DNA of 64,000 bases, taken from assembly GCA_023422775.1 (NCBI GenBank), contig JAFAGM010000120.1:1-64000 (forward strand), read 5' to 3'. A program made the translations under genes and the position numbers. Of the stretch, positions 1 to 7,853 are shown one piece after another; position 1 is the stretch's first letter, and each line of letters opens with the position of its first letter. Origin of the DNA: Pseudomonadota bacterium (lineage in GTDB: Bacteria > Pseudomonadota > Alphaproteobacteria > Rhizobiales > Xanthobacteraceae). The notes below the pieces were generated by a model, which was given only the letters and a program-made list of their open reading frames with translations, was not told the DNA's origin and made no database searches.

Positions 1-908
1 TGGCGCTGGCGCGGCTGATCGGCGAGCGCCTCGGCGTCAAGGTCGATCCGTCGGCGCTGTTCGACGTCCAGATCAAGCGCATCCACGAGTACAAGCGGCA
101 ATTGCTCAACATCATCGAGACGATCGCACTGTACCACGCCATCAAGGATGAGCCGCACCGCAACTGGGTGCCGCGGGTCAAGATCTTCGCCGGCAAGGCG
201 GCGGCGAGCTATCGCTATGCCAAGCTGATCATCAAGCTGATCAACGACGTCGCCAGCGTGGTCAATAACGACCCTGACGTTGCGGGACGGCTGCATGTCG
301 CCTTCCTCGCCGACTACAATGTCAGCCTCGCCGAAGTGATCATTCCCGCTGCGGATCTCTCCGAGCAGATTTCGACCGCCGGCATGGAAGCCTCCGGCAC
401 CGGCAACATGAAGCTCGCGCTCAACGGCGCGCTGACCATCGGCACGCTTGATGGCGCCAACATCGAAATCCGCGACCATGTCGGCGAGGAGAACATCGCC
501 ATCTTCGGCATGGAGGCCGACGACGTCATGATCCGCCGCAAGCAGGGCCTGGACGCGACCGACGTGATCAGCCGCTCGCCGCGGCTGGCGCGCGCCATCA
601 CCGCGATCGAGAGCGGCGCGTTCTCGCCGGACGATCCCGCCCGCTTCGCCTCGATCGGCCACGCGCTGCGCTACCTCGATCACTACATGGTCTCGGCCGA
701 TTTCGATTCCTACTACGGCGCCCAGCGCGCCATCGACGCCCGCTGGCAGGTGGTGCCGGCCTGGACCCGCGCCTCCATCCTCAACGTCGCGCGGATGCCG
801 TGGTTCTCCTCCGACCGCACCATCCGCGAATATGCCGAAGAGATCTGGAACGTCCCGGTGCATGCGGCCGCGCCGGTGGCTGGCGCGCAGCGCGGGGCGA
901 CGCGGTAA
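1..908 (+). CDS. glgP: Glycogen (alpha-glucan) phosphorylase, C-terminal part
   Basis: Releases glucose-1-phosphate from glycogen by PLP-dependent phosphorolysis in the cytoplasm. The frame is open from base 3, so the gene starts outside the window and only about 301 C-terminal residues of a protein usually above 800 residues are present. The phosphorylase signature IKRIHEYKRQLLN lies near bases 75-110. EASGTGNMK contains the PLP Schiff-base lysine (codon 411-413) and is followed by the conserved stretch GTLDGANIEI. The protein ends normally with a short Ala/Gly-rich tail at TAA 906-908. The following gene is on the same strand but separated by about 200 bases holding a palindromic repeat, so it is probably a separate transcript. 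Identification is firm; only the N-terminus is unseen. Confidence 0.95.
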   Translation, partial: ALARLIGERLGVKVDPSALFDVQIKRIHEYKRQLLNIIETIALYHAIKDEPHRNWVPRVKIFAGKAAASYRYAKLIIKLINDVASVVNNDPDVAGRLHVAFLADYNVSLAEVIIPAADLSEQISTAGMEASGTGNMKLALNGALTIGTLDGANIEIRDHVGEENIAIFGMEADDVMIRRKQGLDATDVISRSPRLARAITAIESGAFSPDDPARFASIGHALRYLDHYMVSADFDSYYGAQRAIDARWQVVPAWTRASILNVARMPWFSSDRTIREYAEEIWNVPVHAAAPVAGAQRGATR

Positions 909-990
909 TTTTGGGGGAGCGGGAAACGATTACCCCGGGCGTCATTGAATTCGGCCGAATAGTCGCGATACTGCGTCCGACACTCACAGT

Positions 991-1101
991 GTCATTGCGA
1001 GCGAAGCGAAGCAATCCATCTCGCCGCGCGACGGAAAGATGGATTGCTTCGTCGCTTCGCTCCCTTGCGCAAACGCTGCGCGTTTGTCGCAGGCAATGAC
1101 G
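991..1101. repeat. Palindromic intergenic repeat, family A, copy 1
   Basis: The element is bounded by GTCATTGC and its complement GCAATGAC. Inside, AAGCAATCCATC pairs with GATGGATTGCTT. An extra GCGCAAACGCTGCGCG hairpin is inserted near the right end. A second copy lies at 33806-33889. Both are intergenic. Elements bounded by GTCATTGC...GCAATGAC are common between genes in Bradyrhizobium genomes (general knowledge). It starts about 80 bases after glgP and ends just before the thioesterase start. Confidence 0.8.
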
Positions 1102-1113
1102 GGAATTACATAA

Positions 1114-1932
1114 ATGCTCCCCAAGACCCCTCACCTCTTCGACGACGCCACGCAAGTCACCGCCGGCGACAGCTGCTGGCAGGGCAAGACCAGTCCGGAC
1201 TACTGGGCCTTTGTCGGACCGTTCGGCGGCTGCACGGCCGCCACCATCCTGCGGGCGCTGATCGAGCACCCGCAGCGGGCGGGCGATCCGTTGGCGCTCA
1301 CCGTGAATTTCTGCGCGCCGGTGGCGGAAGGCGCCTTCGATCTCGACGTGCGGCTGGTCAAGGCCAACCGCTCCAGCCAGCATTGGTCCGTGGAGATGAC
1401 GCAAGGCGGCGGCGATGTCGCGACGCTGGCAACAGCGGTCTTCGCCGAGCGCCGTCCGTCCTGGTCGCACCAGCAGGCGACCTTCCCCGATGCGATCCCG
1501 TTCGAGCAGGCCCGTTCGTTTCCGCGCACGCCGATGACGTGGACGCACCAGTATGATTTCCGGTTCGTCGAGGGCGAGCCGAGTTTCTACGGCTCGCCTG
1601 CGGCGGAGCCGCTCGACGCGTATTCCAAGCAGTGGATCGCCGACCACACGCCCCGAAGGATCGACATGCTGTCGCTGATGTCGATGTCGGATGCCTTCTT
1701 CGGCCGGGTGTTCCTGGCGCGGCGCGAACTGATCCCGTTCGGCACGGTATCCATCACGACCTATTTCCACACTTCCTCGGAAGAACTCGCGGCCGAGGAT
1801 ATCACGCGCGTGTTGGCGACTGCCGACGCCAGGATTTTCCACAGGAGCTACGGCGACCAGCACGGCGAATTGTGGTCGCCCGCGGGGCGCCTGCTCGCGA
1901 CCACGACGCAGATCGCCTATTTCAAGGCGTGA
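1114..1932 (+). CDS. Thioesterase family protein (acyl-CoA thioesterase, double hotdog type)
   Basis: Predicted to hydrolyse an acyl-CoA thioester; the substrate is not identifiable from sequence. The 272-residue protein has the organisation of the thioesterase-like superfamily: an N-terminal hotdog half with WAFVGPFGGCTAATILRAL (about residues 30-48), a central VNFCAPVAEG strand, and a second half containing the conserved-looking SMSDAFFGRVFLAR and TVSITTYFHTS, ending GRLLATTTQIAYFKA. Length fits full-length TesB-like proteins. ATG at 1114 directly follows repeat A; no strong Shine-Dalgarno is visible. No operon partner is evident, since the arginase starts 91 bases later with its own spacing. 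TesB itself is only distantly similar, so no symbol is given. Confidence 0.75.
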   Translation: MLPKTPHLFDDATQVTAGDSCWQGKTSPDYWAFVGPFGGCTAATILRALIEHPQRAGDPLALTVNFCAPVAEGAFDLDVRLVKANRSSQHWSVEMTQGGGDVATLATAVFAERRPSWSHQQATFPDAIPFEQARSFPRTPMTWTHQYDFRFVEGEPSFYGSPAAEPLDAYSKQWIADHTPRRIDMLSLMSMSDAFFGRVFLARRELIPFGTVSITTYFHTSSEELAAEDITRVLATADARIFHRSYGDQHGELWSPAGRLLATTTQIAYFKA

Positions 1933-2023
1933 GGGACGTCGGCGCGTCGCGAATCTCATGTAGGATGGGCGAAGGCGCACTCGCGCCGTCCCTATCCTGG
2001 GATTTCTTCGAAGGTTCCGCCGC

Positions 2024-2998
2024 ATGTCCGAACCCGATGCCAGCCGACCGAAGATCGCCCTGCTCGGCATCCCCATCGAGATCGGCGCCTCCCAGCCCGG
2101 CACGCTGATGGGACCGGCGGCGCTGCGGACCGCAGGAATCGGCCGCATCCTCGGCCAGCTCGGCTTCGCCGTCGAGGACCATGGCGACATGGCGCCCTCC
2201 AGCATCGAGACCCCCGAGGGATCGCCGCCGGCCAACGCCAAATTCTACGACGAGATCAAGGGATGGATCCGCGCGCTGAGCAAGCGCTCGTTCCTGCTGG
2301 CGCGCTCGGGCGCCATTCCAGTCTTCATGGGCGGCGACCACTCGCTGTCGATGGGATCGGTGAACGGCGTCGCGCGCTACTGGCGCGAGAAGGGCCGGCC
2401 GCTGTTCGTGCTCTGGCTCGATGCCCATGCCGACTACAACACACCGAAGACGACGGAAACCGGCAACATGCACGGCATGTCGGCGGCGTTCCTGTGCGGC
2501 GAGCCCGGTCTCGACCGGCTGCTCGGCAAGGAGCCCCGCGCCTCGATCGGCCCCGAAAGGCTCGACCTGTTCGGCATCCGCTCGATCGATCCGGAGGAGA
2601 AGAAGCTGGTGTTCGAGCGCCGCGTCGCCATCGCCGACATGCGCGCGATCGACGAGTTCGGGGTTGCCGTGCTGATCCGCAAGGTGATCGAGCGCGTGCG
2701 GGCGCAGAACGGCGTGCTGCATCTGAGCTTCGACGTCGATTTCCTCGATCCCGCGGTGGCGCCCGGCGTCGGCACCACGGTGCCGGGCGGCGCGACCTAT
2801 CGCGAAGCGCATCTGATCATGGAGCTGCTGCACGATTCCGGCCTGGTGCGCTCGGTCGATATCGTCGAGCTCAATCCGTTTCTCGACGAACGCGGCCGCA
2901 CGGCGCGCGTTGCGGTCGAGCTGATCGGCAGCCTGTTCGGCCTGCAGATCACCGACCGCCGGACGCCCAGCAACGCGGTGCTGCCGAACAACGGATAG
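2024..2998 (+). CDS. rocF: Arginase (ureohydrolase family)
   Basis: Hydrolyses L-arginine to ornithine and urea with a binuclear manganese centre. The 324-residue protein shows all ureohydrolase metal-binding blocks: GGDHSLSMGS (about 103-112), WLDAHADYNTP (about 132-142) and SFDVDFLDP (about 235-243), followed by PGVGTTVPGG, the conserved arginase glycine loop. SVDIVELNP near the C-terminus is also typical. ATG 2024 fits the family N-terminus KIALLGIPIEIGA. Arginase is favoured over agmatinase by the N-terminal GASQPGTLMGPAALR segment, but the two are close and substrate assignment is inferred. It seems monocistronic: the next gene converges from the other strand. Confidence 0.85.
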   Translation: MSEPDASRPKIALLGIPIEIGASQPGTLMGPAALRTAGIGRILGQLGFAVEDHGDMAPSSIETPEGSPPANAKFYDEIKGWIRALSKRSFLLARSGAIPVFMGGDHSLSMGSVNGVARYWREKGRPLFVLWLDAHADYNTPKTTETGNMHGMSAAFLCGEPGLDRLLGKEPRASIGPERLDLFGIRSIDPEEKKLVFERRVAIADMRAIDEFGVAVLIRKVIERVRAQNGVLHLSFDVDFLDPAVAPGVGTTVPGGATYREAHLIMELLHDSGLVRSVDIVELNPFLDERGRTARVAVELIGSLFGLQITDRRTPSNAVLPNNG

Positions 2999-3021
2999 AG
3001 GCGGGCGCCAAGCCCCGCCTC
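2998..3021. other. GC-rich stem-loop after arginase
   Basis: GAGGCGGG (2998-3005) and CCCGCCTC (3014-3021) form a perfect 8-bp stem with an 8-base loop, starting on the last base of the arginase stop codon and lying between convergent genes. No U-tract follows, so it is a weak candidate for a terminator or 3'-end protector rather than a clear intrinsic terminator. Confidence 0.4.
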
Positions 3022-3088
3022 AGGAGGTCGCCTGATCGAAGAACGCCCGGATCCGCGGGGCTGCAGCCGATGTTGTCATGTCGCATCC

Positions 3089-6000
3089 CTATCCATCTGT
3101 CTGGTTGGTTGGCCTCCGGTCATCCCGAAGGGCGATGTATATTGCCGGAATCACCAGCACGGTAAGCAAGGTCGACGAGGCGAGCCCGAACAGCAGGGAG
3201 ATAGCGAGACCCTGAAAGATCGGGTCAGGCAAGATCGTCGCTGCCCCGATCATCGCGGCGAGCGCCGTCAGAATGATGGGCTTGAAGCGTACCGCGCCCG
3301 CTTCCAGCAGCCGTTCGCGCAGGCTGTTGCCGACGGCGGCGTGGCGGATGAAGTCCACCAGCAGGATCGAATTGCGCACGATGATGCCCGCGAGCGCGAT
3401 AAACCCTATCATGGAGGTCGCGGTAAACGGCGCGGCAAACAGCCAGTGGCCGATGAGAATGCCGATCAGGGTCAGCGGAATCGGCGTCAGGATGACGAGC
3501 GGCAGCTTGAAACTGCCGAACTGCGCGACGACCAGAATGTAGATTCCGACGATCGCGATCGCGAATGCCGCCCCCATGTCGCGGAAGGTGACATAGGTGA
3601 TCTCCCATTCGCCGTCCCACAGCAGGGTCGGCCTGGTTTCGTCCGTGGGCTGGCCGTGGAGACTGACGACAGGTTTTCCCAGATCGCCCCATGGGTGCGC
3701 GTCGATACGGCGAGCGACCTCCAGCATGCCGTAGATCGGCGCTTCGTAACTTCCTGCCAGTTCGGCCATCACCATATCGGCAAAACGGCCGTCGCGGCGA
3801 AAGATGACCGGAGAACCCGCCTCGGTCGACGCCCGCACCACCTCGCCAAGCTCGACCACGGTCTTGCCGCCCGGCAGCGTGTTGGCCGGAACCGGGGTCG
3901 ATTTGAGCGCTTCCGTCCAGGCGAGGTCATTCTTCGGCAGCCGGACCGTGATCGCGATCGGGTTGCGGTCCTCGCCGCGATGGGAATAGCCGACGGTCAA
4001 TCCGCCGAACAGCATCTCGATCGTGTCGTAGACGTCCTTCTGCTCGACGCCGAAGAATTCGAGGCGATCCTGGTCGATCGACAACCGCAACCGCGGCCGC
4101 GGCTGTCCCGCCGAATCGTCGACGTCGACGATGAAGGGAACTGATGCGAATATCTTCCTGGTTTCGTTCATGACGGCGCGGCGGGTCGCGGAATCAGGGC
4201 CGTAGATCTCGGCAAGCAGCGTCGCCAGGACGGGTGGTCCGGGCGGCACCTCCACCACCTTGATGGAGGTCCCTTCAGGCATGGCGAGCGATTTCAGCTT
4301 CTCTCGCAGTTCGAGCGCGATGACGTGGCTGGCGCGCGCACGATCTCCGCGCGCGGCGAGATTGACCTGCAGTTCGCCCAGTTCCGGCGATGCACGCAGA
4401 TAATAGTGCCGCACCAGGCCGTTGAAATTGAACGGAGCCGCGGTGCCGGCATAGACCTGCACCGACGTCACCTCCGGCAACTGCCGGGCAATCTCGCTTG
4501 CCGCCAGCAGCACCCGCTCGGTGTCCTCCAGCGTCGCGCCTTCCGGCAGATCGGCGACGACCGCGATCTCCGACTTGTTGTCGAACGGCAGCAGCTTCAC
4601 CGTGACGCTCCTGGTATAGAACAGCCCCATCACCAGCAGCGTTGCGACACCGACGGAAATCAGGAATGTCCAGGACGAGCGGCGGGTGCGAATGACGGGT
4701 TCGGCGACCTTGCGGTAGAGCCGGCCGAGCCAGCCTTCGTCATGCGCCGCCCCGTGCTGCGGACCGTCGCCGCCGCGATGCAGCTTCAGCATCAGCCACG
4801 GGGCGATCACCATCGCGACAAAGAACGAGAACAGCATGGCAGCGGAGGCGTTCGCCGGGATCGGCGCCATGTAGGGACCCATCAGGCCGGAGACGAACAG
4901 CATCGGCAGCAGCGCTGCGATCACGGTCAGTGTCGCCAGGATCGTCGGATTACCAACCTCGGCGACCGCCTCGATGGCGGCCTGCAGCCGCGGCCGACCA
5001 TCCCGCATCGCCCAATGCCGCGCGATGTTCTCCACCACCACGATCGCATCGTCGACCAGAATGCCGATCGAGAAGATCAGCGCGAACAGGCTGACGCGGT
5101 TGATGGTGTAGCCCATGATATTGGCCGCAAACAGCGTCAGCAGGATCGTGGTGGGAATCACCACGAGCGTCACCACGGCCTCACGCCAGCCGATCGCGAA
5201 CGCGATCAGGACCACGATGGAGACGGTGGCGAGGCCGAGATGGAACAGCAGTTCGTTGGCCTTCTCGTTGGCGGTCTCGCCATAGTCGCGCGTGACGGTC
5301 GCAGCGACATCGGCCGGAATCAGCCGGCCCTCGAGCGCCGATATCCGCGCGCGCAGATCTTCCGCCACGACAACCGCGTTGGCGCCGGCGCGCTTGGCGA
5401 TCGCGACGCTGATCGCAGGCGCCGTTGTCCACGAGCCCTTGTCGTGCCCGGATACGTTCCAGACGCGGTGTTCGACCGGCGACGGGCCCAGCAGCACCCG
5501 GGCGACATCGCGCACATAGACCGGGCGATTATCGCGGGTGGTCACCAGCAGCAGCCCGATGTCGGGTATGCCCGCAAGGGTCTGCCCTGCGGCGACCGTG
5601 CGTGTCTGCCCGGCATCGCGGACCCGGCCGGCCTGGAACGAGCGGTTGGCGTCGCGCACCTTGGCCAGCAATTGCTGCAGCGTGACGCCGTAGAGCGAGA
5701 GCTTTTCCGGATCCGGCTCGACGCGGATCTGCTGCGCGTCGCCGCCGACGATGTAGGTCAGGCCGACATTGTCGACCTTGCTCAGCTCGAAACGAAGTTT
5801 TTCCGCGAGGTCGAACAGATCCTTGTCTGAATAGCGCCGGGCGGCCGCCGGCTTCGGCGACAGCGTGACCACCATGATTGCGACGTCGTTGATCCCGCGG
5901 CCGACGATCAGCGGCTCCGGGATACCGACGGGAATCCGGTCGATGTTGGCGCGGATCTTCTCATGGACCCGCAGGATGGCTTCGTCAGCCCTGGTGCCGA

Positions 6001-6304
6001 CGAGGAAGCGCGCCGTCACCATGACGCGGTCATCCTGGGTCTGGCTGTAGGTATGTTCGACGCCGTCGATCGCCTTGACGATCGTCTCGAGCGGCTTGGT
6101 CACGAGTTCGACGGCATCCGGCGCCTTCAGGCCGTCTGCGCGCACCGTGATATCGACCATCGGCACGCTGATCTGCGGCTCCTCCTCGCGCGGGATCGTG
6201 ATCAGGGCGACAAGCCCGGCGGCGAGCGCCGCCAGCAGAAACAGGGGCGTCAACGGCGACTGAATGGTCACCTTGGTCAGCCAGCCGGAAAGCCCGAGTT
6301 TCAC
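3089..6304 (-). CDS. RND-type efflux transporter, inner-membrane permease (HAE/AcrB-like)
   Basis: Proton-driven inner-membrane pump of a tripartite efflux system; 1071 residues, the normal RND length, with duplicated 6-TM halves and large periplasmic loops. The N-terminus has the usual first TM followed by a PREEEPQISVP segment. GILVDDAIVVVEN in TM4 is the HAE-type proton-relay motif with paired aspartates, arguing against a heavy-metal HME pump. The start is a GTG at 6304 overlapping the TGA of the adaptor gene by four bases (GTGA), so translation is coupled. It is the last gene of the arsR-adaptor-pump operon. No TolC-like outer-membrane gene is nearby. Substrate is unknown; the operon's ArsR regulator suggests a link to reactive sulfur species. 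Confidence 0.9.
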   Translation of the reverse strand: MKLGLSGWLTKVTIQSPLTPLFLLAALAAGLVALITIPREEEPQISVPMVDITVRADGLKAPDAVELVTKPLETIVKAIDGVEHTYSQTQDDRVMVTARFLVGTRADEAILRVHEKIRANIDRIPVGIPEPLIVGRGINDVAIMVVTLSPKPAAARRYSDKDLFDLAEKLRFELSKVDNVGLTYIVGGDAQQIRVEPDPEKLSLYGVTLQQLLAKVRDANRSFQAGRVRDAGQTRTVAAGQTLAGIPDIGLLLVTTRDNRPVYVRDVARVLLGPSPVEHRVWNVSGHDKGSWTTAPAISVAIAKRAGANAVVVAEDLRARISALEGRLIPADVAATVTRDYGETANEKANELLFHLGLATVSIVVLIAFAIGWREAVVTLVVIPTTILLTLFAANIMGYTINRVSLFALIFSIGILVDDAIVVVENIARHWAMRDGRPRLQAAIEAVAEVGNPTILATLTVIAALLPMLFVSGLMGPYMAPIPANASAAMLFSFFVAMVIAPWLMLKLHRGGDGPQHGAAHDEGWLGRLYRKVAEPVIRTRRSSWTFLISVGVATLLVMGLFYTRSVTVKLLPFDNKSEIAVVADLPEGATLEDTERVLLAASEIARQLPEVTSVQVYAGTAAPFNFNGLVRHYYLRASPELGELQVNLAARGDRARASHVIALELREKLKSLAMPEGTSIKVVEVPPGPPVLATLLAEIYGPDSATRRAVMNETRKIFASVPFIVDVDDSAGQPRPRLRLSIDQDRLEFFGVEQKDVYDTIEMLFGGLTVGYSHRGEDRNPIAITVRLPKNDLAWTEALKSTPVPANTLPGGKTVVELGEVVRASTEAGSPVIFRRDGRFADMVMAELAGSYEAPIYGMLEVARRIDAHPWGDLGKPVVSLHGQPTDETRPTLLWDGEWEITYVTFRDMGAAFAIAIVGIYILVVAQFGSFKLPLVILTPIPLTLIGILIGHWLFAAPFTATSMIGFIALAGIIVRNSILLVDFIRHAAVGNSLRERLLEAGAVRFKPIILTALAAMIGAATILPDPIFQGLAISLLFGLASSTLLTVLVIPAIYIALRDDRRPTNQTDG

Positions 6305-7323
6305 GGCCGCACCAGCCGGTCGGAGTTGCGCAGGCCGGACAGGATTTCGATGCCGTCAGGCATATCCTGCCGCGGCGCCGGCCGACCGCGCTGAACCGGC
6401 ACGTCGACATCGACGTTGTCGGCAGTACGGATCCTGACATAGTCGATACCGAATCGCGTCGTGATGAAACGCGCCGGTATCACGTAGGCCGGACGGTCGC
6501 CGGCCGCGATCCAGACCCTGACGCGCTCGTTGACGAAATAGTCGGCGAGCCCTTCTACGGCGGCGTCAGCGACGACGCGCCCATCCTCGATCTGCGGATA
6601 GACCAGACTGATCTTGCCGAAGCGAGGCGCAGCCGTACCCGGATCGTCGCCGTCGATGCGAATCGGATCGCCTGCCTTCATTGACTTGGCGTGCCGCTCC
6701 GGCACCTTTAGCCGGACCACGAAGTTCTGCTCGGCAATCAGGGCAACGGGGTCGCCGGGCATCACGACAGTTCCTGCGGTGAGTGGAACCTTGAGCACCC
6801 GGCCGGCCGCCGGCGCCAATACATTGCCCTCGGTGAGCTGCTGCTGGATCACCGAACGCTCCGCGGTACGGGCTCGCATGGCATTGGTGGCGACGTTGGA
6901 CGCCGTGCGCGCCTCATCCAGCCGTGTCTTCGGAGCGATTCCCTTCTGGAACAGGTCCTCGGCGCGCGCCAGATCGGTTTGCGCCTGCGCCACCTGAGCT
7001 TCCAGTCCGGCGATCTGCGCATCGAGCGACTTCATCTGCAGCGCGAGCTTGTCGTCGCCGACCGTGGCGATGACCTGGCCGAGTTCGACATGGTCGCCCT
7101 CCCTGACCGCGATCGCGGCGACGGTGCCGCCGATCCGGCTGCGGCCCGGGACAACGCGCCGGCTTTCGATCGTCGCGAACACCGCCTTCTGGTCGGGCAC
7201 CGCGGATGACGTCACGACGAAGAGCTCTTCTGCCGCGCGCAACGGCGCGGATCCAACGCCAACGACCGCGAGCAGAAGCGCGCCGAACACCGGCAGCGAG
7301 GACTTCTTGCACAGGGAAAACAT
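6301..7323 (-). CDS. RND efflux periplasmic adaptor (HlyD/MFP family)
   Basis: Periplasmic membrane-fusion subunit linking the downstream RND permease to an outer-membrane channel. From ATG 7323 the protein is 340 residues with an N-terminal signal/anchor (SLPVFGALLLAVVGVG). It then has a biotinyl-lipoyl half (GTVAAIAVREGDHVELGQVI), a coiled-coil hairpin region (LDAQIAGLEAQVAQAQTDLA), the second lipoyl half (VLAPAAGRVLKVPLTAGTVV) and a beta-barrel/membrane-proximal region. ATG 7323 is preferred because CGGAG lies 7 bases upstream; an in-frame ATG at 7341 would add six residues. It lies 62 bases downstream of the ArsR gene and overlaps the permease start by four bases, giving a three-gene operon. 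Confidence 0.88.
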   Translation of the reverse strand: MFSLCKKSSLPVFGALLLAVVGVGSAPLRAAEELFVVTSSAVPDQKAVFATIESRRVVPGRSRIGGTVAAIAVREGDHVELGQVIATVGDDKLALQMKSLDAQIAGLEAQVAQAQTDLARAEDLFQKGIAPKTRLDEARTASNVATNAMRARTAERSVIQQQLTEGNVLAPAAGRVLKVPLTAGTVVMPGDPVALIAEQNFVVRLKVPERHAKSMKAGDPIRIDGDDPGTAAPRFGKISLVYPQIEDGRVVADAAVEGLADYFVNERVRVWIAAGDRPAYVIPARFITTRFGIDYVRIRTADNVDVDVPVQRGRPAPRQDMPDGIEILSGLRNSDRLVRP

Positions 7324-7385
7324 GAAGCTACTCCGAACCATCTCGATAATTAGAGCGCCGGCAAATTTGCTGGCGTTGATGTCGG

Positions 7386-7733
7386 TCAACCCTTGTGGCG
7401 GCGAGCCGTGGCAGACTTTCGAGAACGGCGCTCCGGCGCGCAGAAGGAGCGATAGAGCACCTCGACCAGATCCCGCGCCGGCGCGCTGCTGATCGAATAC
7501 CAGATGGTCTGACCGTCCCGGCGCGCATCGACGAGACCATCGCGGCGAAGGATCGCAAGATGCTGCGATACGGTGGAATCCCGCGCGCCCAGGAACGCGG
7601 CGAGTTCGCCGACGGAGCGTTCGCCGTCGATCAACTGGCACAGGATCAACAGCCTGTGACGATTGGCCATGGCCTTGAGCAGATCACTGGCCGAGTCGGC
7701 GGCGGACTGCATTTGCTCGGTGTCTATTTTCAT
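7386..7733 (-). CDS. ArsR-family repressor with SqrR/BigR-type dithiol (persulfide sensor)
   Basis: Winged-helix ArsR/SmtB DNA-binding repressor, 115 residues from ATG 7733. The recognition-helix region is VGELAAFLGARDSTVSQHLA (about 41-60) and the wing is RRDGQTIWYSI. The only cysteines are Cys32 (RLLILCQL) and Cys98 (YRSFCAPE), 66 residues apart. This matches the spacing of the persulfide-sensing pairs of SqrR (Cys41/Cys107) and BigR (Cys42/Cys108), and no arsenic-type CxC motif is present. Divergent sqr and trxC support a sulfide/persulfide role. The gene heads an operon with the RND adaptor and permease. A -10/-35 pair places the transcript start at or one base before the ATG, so the mRNA may be leaderless. 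A longer reading from an upstream codon would run through the operator and is unlikely. Confidence 0.9.
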   Translation of the reverse strand: MKIDTEQMQSAADSASDLLKAMANRHRLLILCQLIDGERSVGELAAFLGARDSTVSQHLAILRRDGLVDARRDGQTIWYSISSAPARDLVEVLYRSFCAPERRSRKSATARRHKG

Positions 7734-7735
7734 AC

Positions 7736-7751
7736 TTGCGTATATACGCAA
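7736..7751. promoter_or_regulatory. 16-bp perfect palindrome, probable ArsR operator
   Basis: TTGCGTATATACGCAA is its own reverse complement and lies two bases upstream of the arsR ATG, inside an AT-rich island (about 7725-7770). Its centre is the -10 hexamer of the arsR promoter and its left end supplies the -35 of the divergent sqr promoter, so a bound repressor would block both. The sequence differs from the ATTC-N8-GAAT operator reported for SqrR, so binding is inferred from position and symmetry. Confidence 0.75.
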
Positions 7752-7769
7752 TATCGAATATATAGTCAA
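7736..7769. promoter_or_regulatory. Interlocked divergent promoters for sqr (+) and arsR (-)
   Basis: Plus strand: -35 TTGCGT (7736-7741), 17-bp spacer, -10 TATATA (7759-7764), predicting an sqr start near 7771 and an 83-base leader. Minus strand: -35 TTGACT (complement of 7764-7769), 17-bp spacer, -10 TATATA (complement of 7741-7746), with seven bases left before the arsR ATG. Each promoter's -10 lies against the other's -35, so both polymerases cannot occupy the site at once. Confidence 0.7.
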
Positions 7770-7853
7770 TAGCAAAGCCGTCTACGGGTCGCCGGTTCCC
7801 ACAGCAACAGGGATCAATCGCGGTCAGGCAATCAAGCAAACGGAGGAAGTGTC

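Noticed and set aside
4325..5830. A 501-codon open frame on the plus strand opposite the RND permease
   Set aside because: Its translation is rich in Arg, His, Asp and Gln with no family similarity, a mirror of the GC-rich codons of the RND gene. The RND gene on the other strand is unmistakable.
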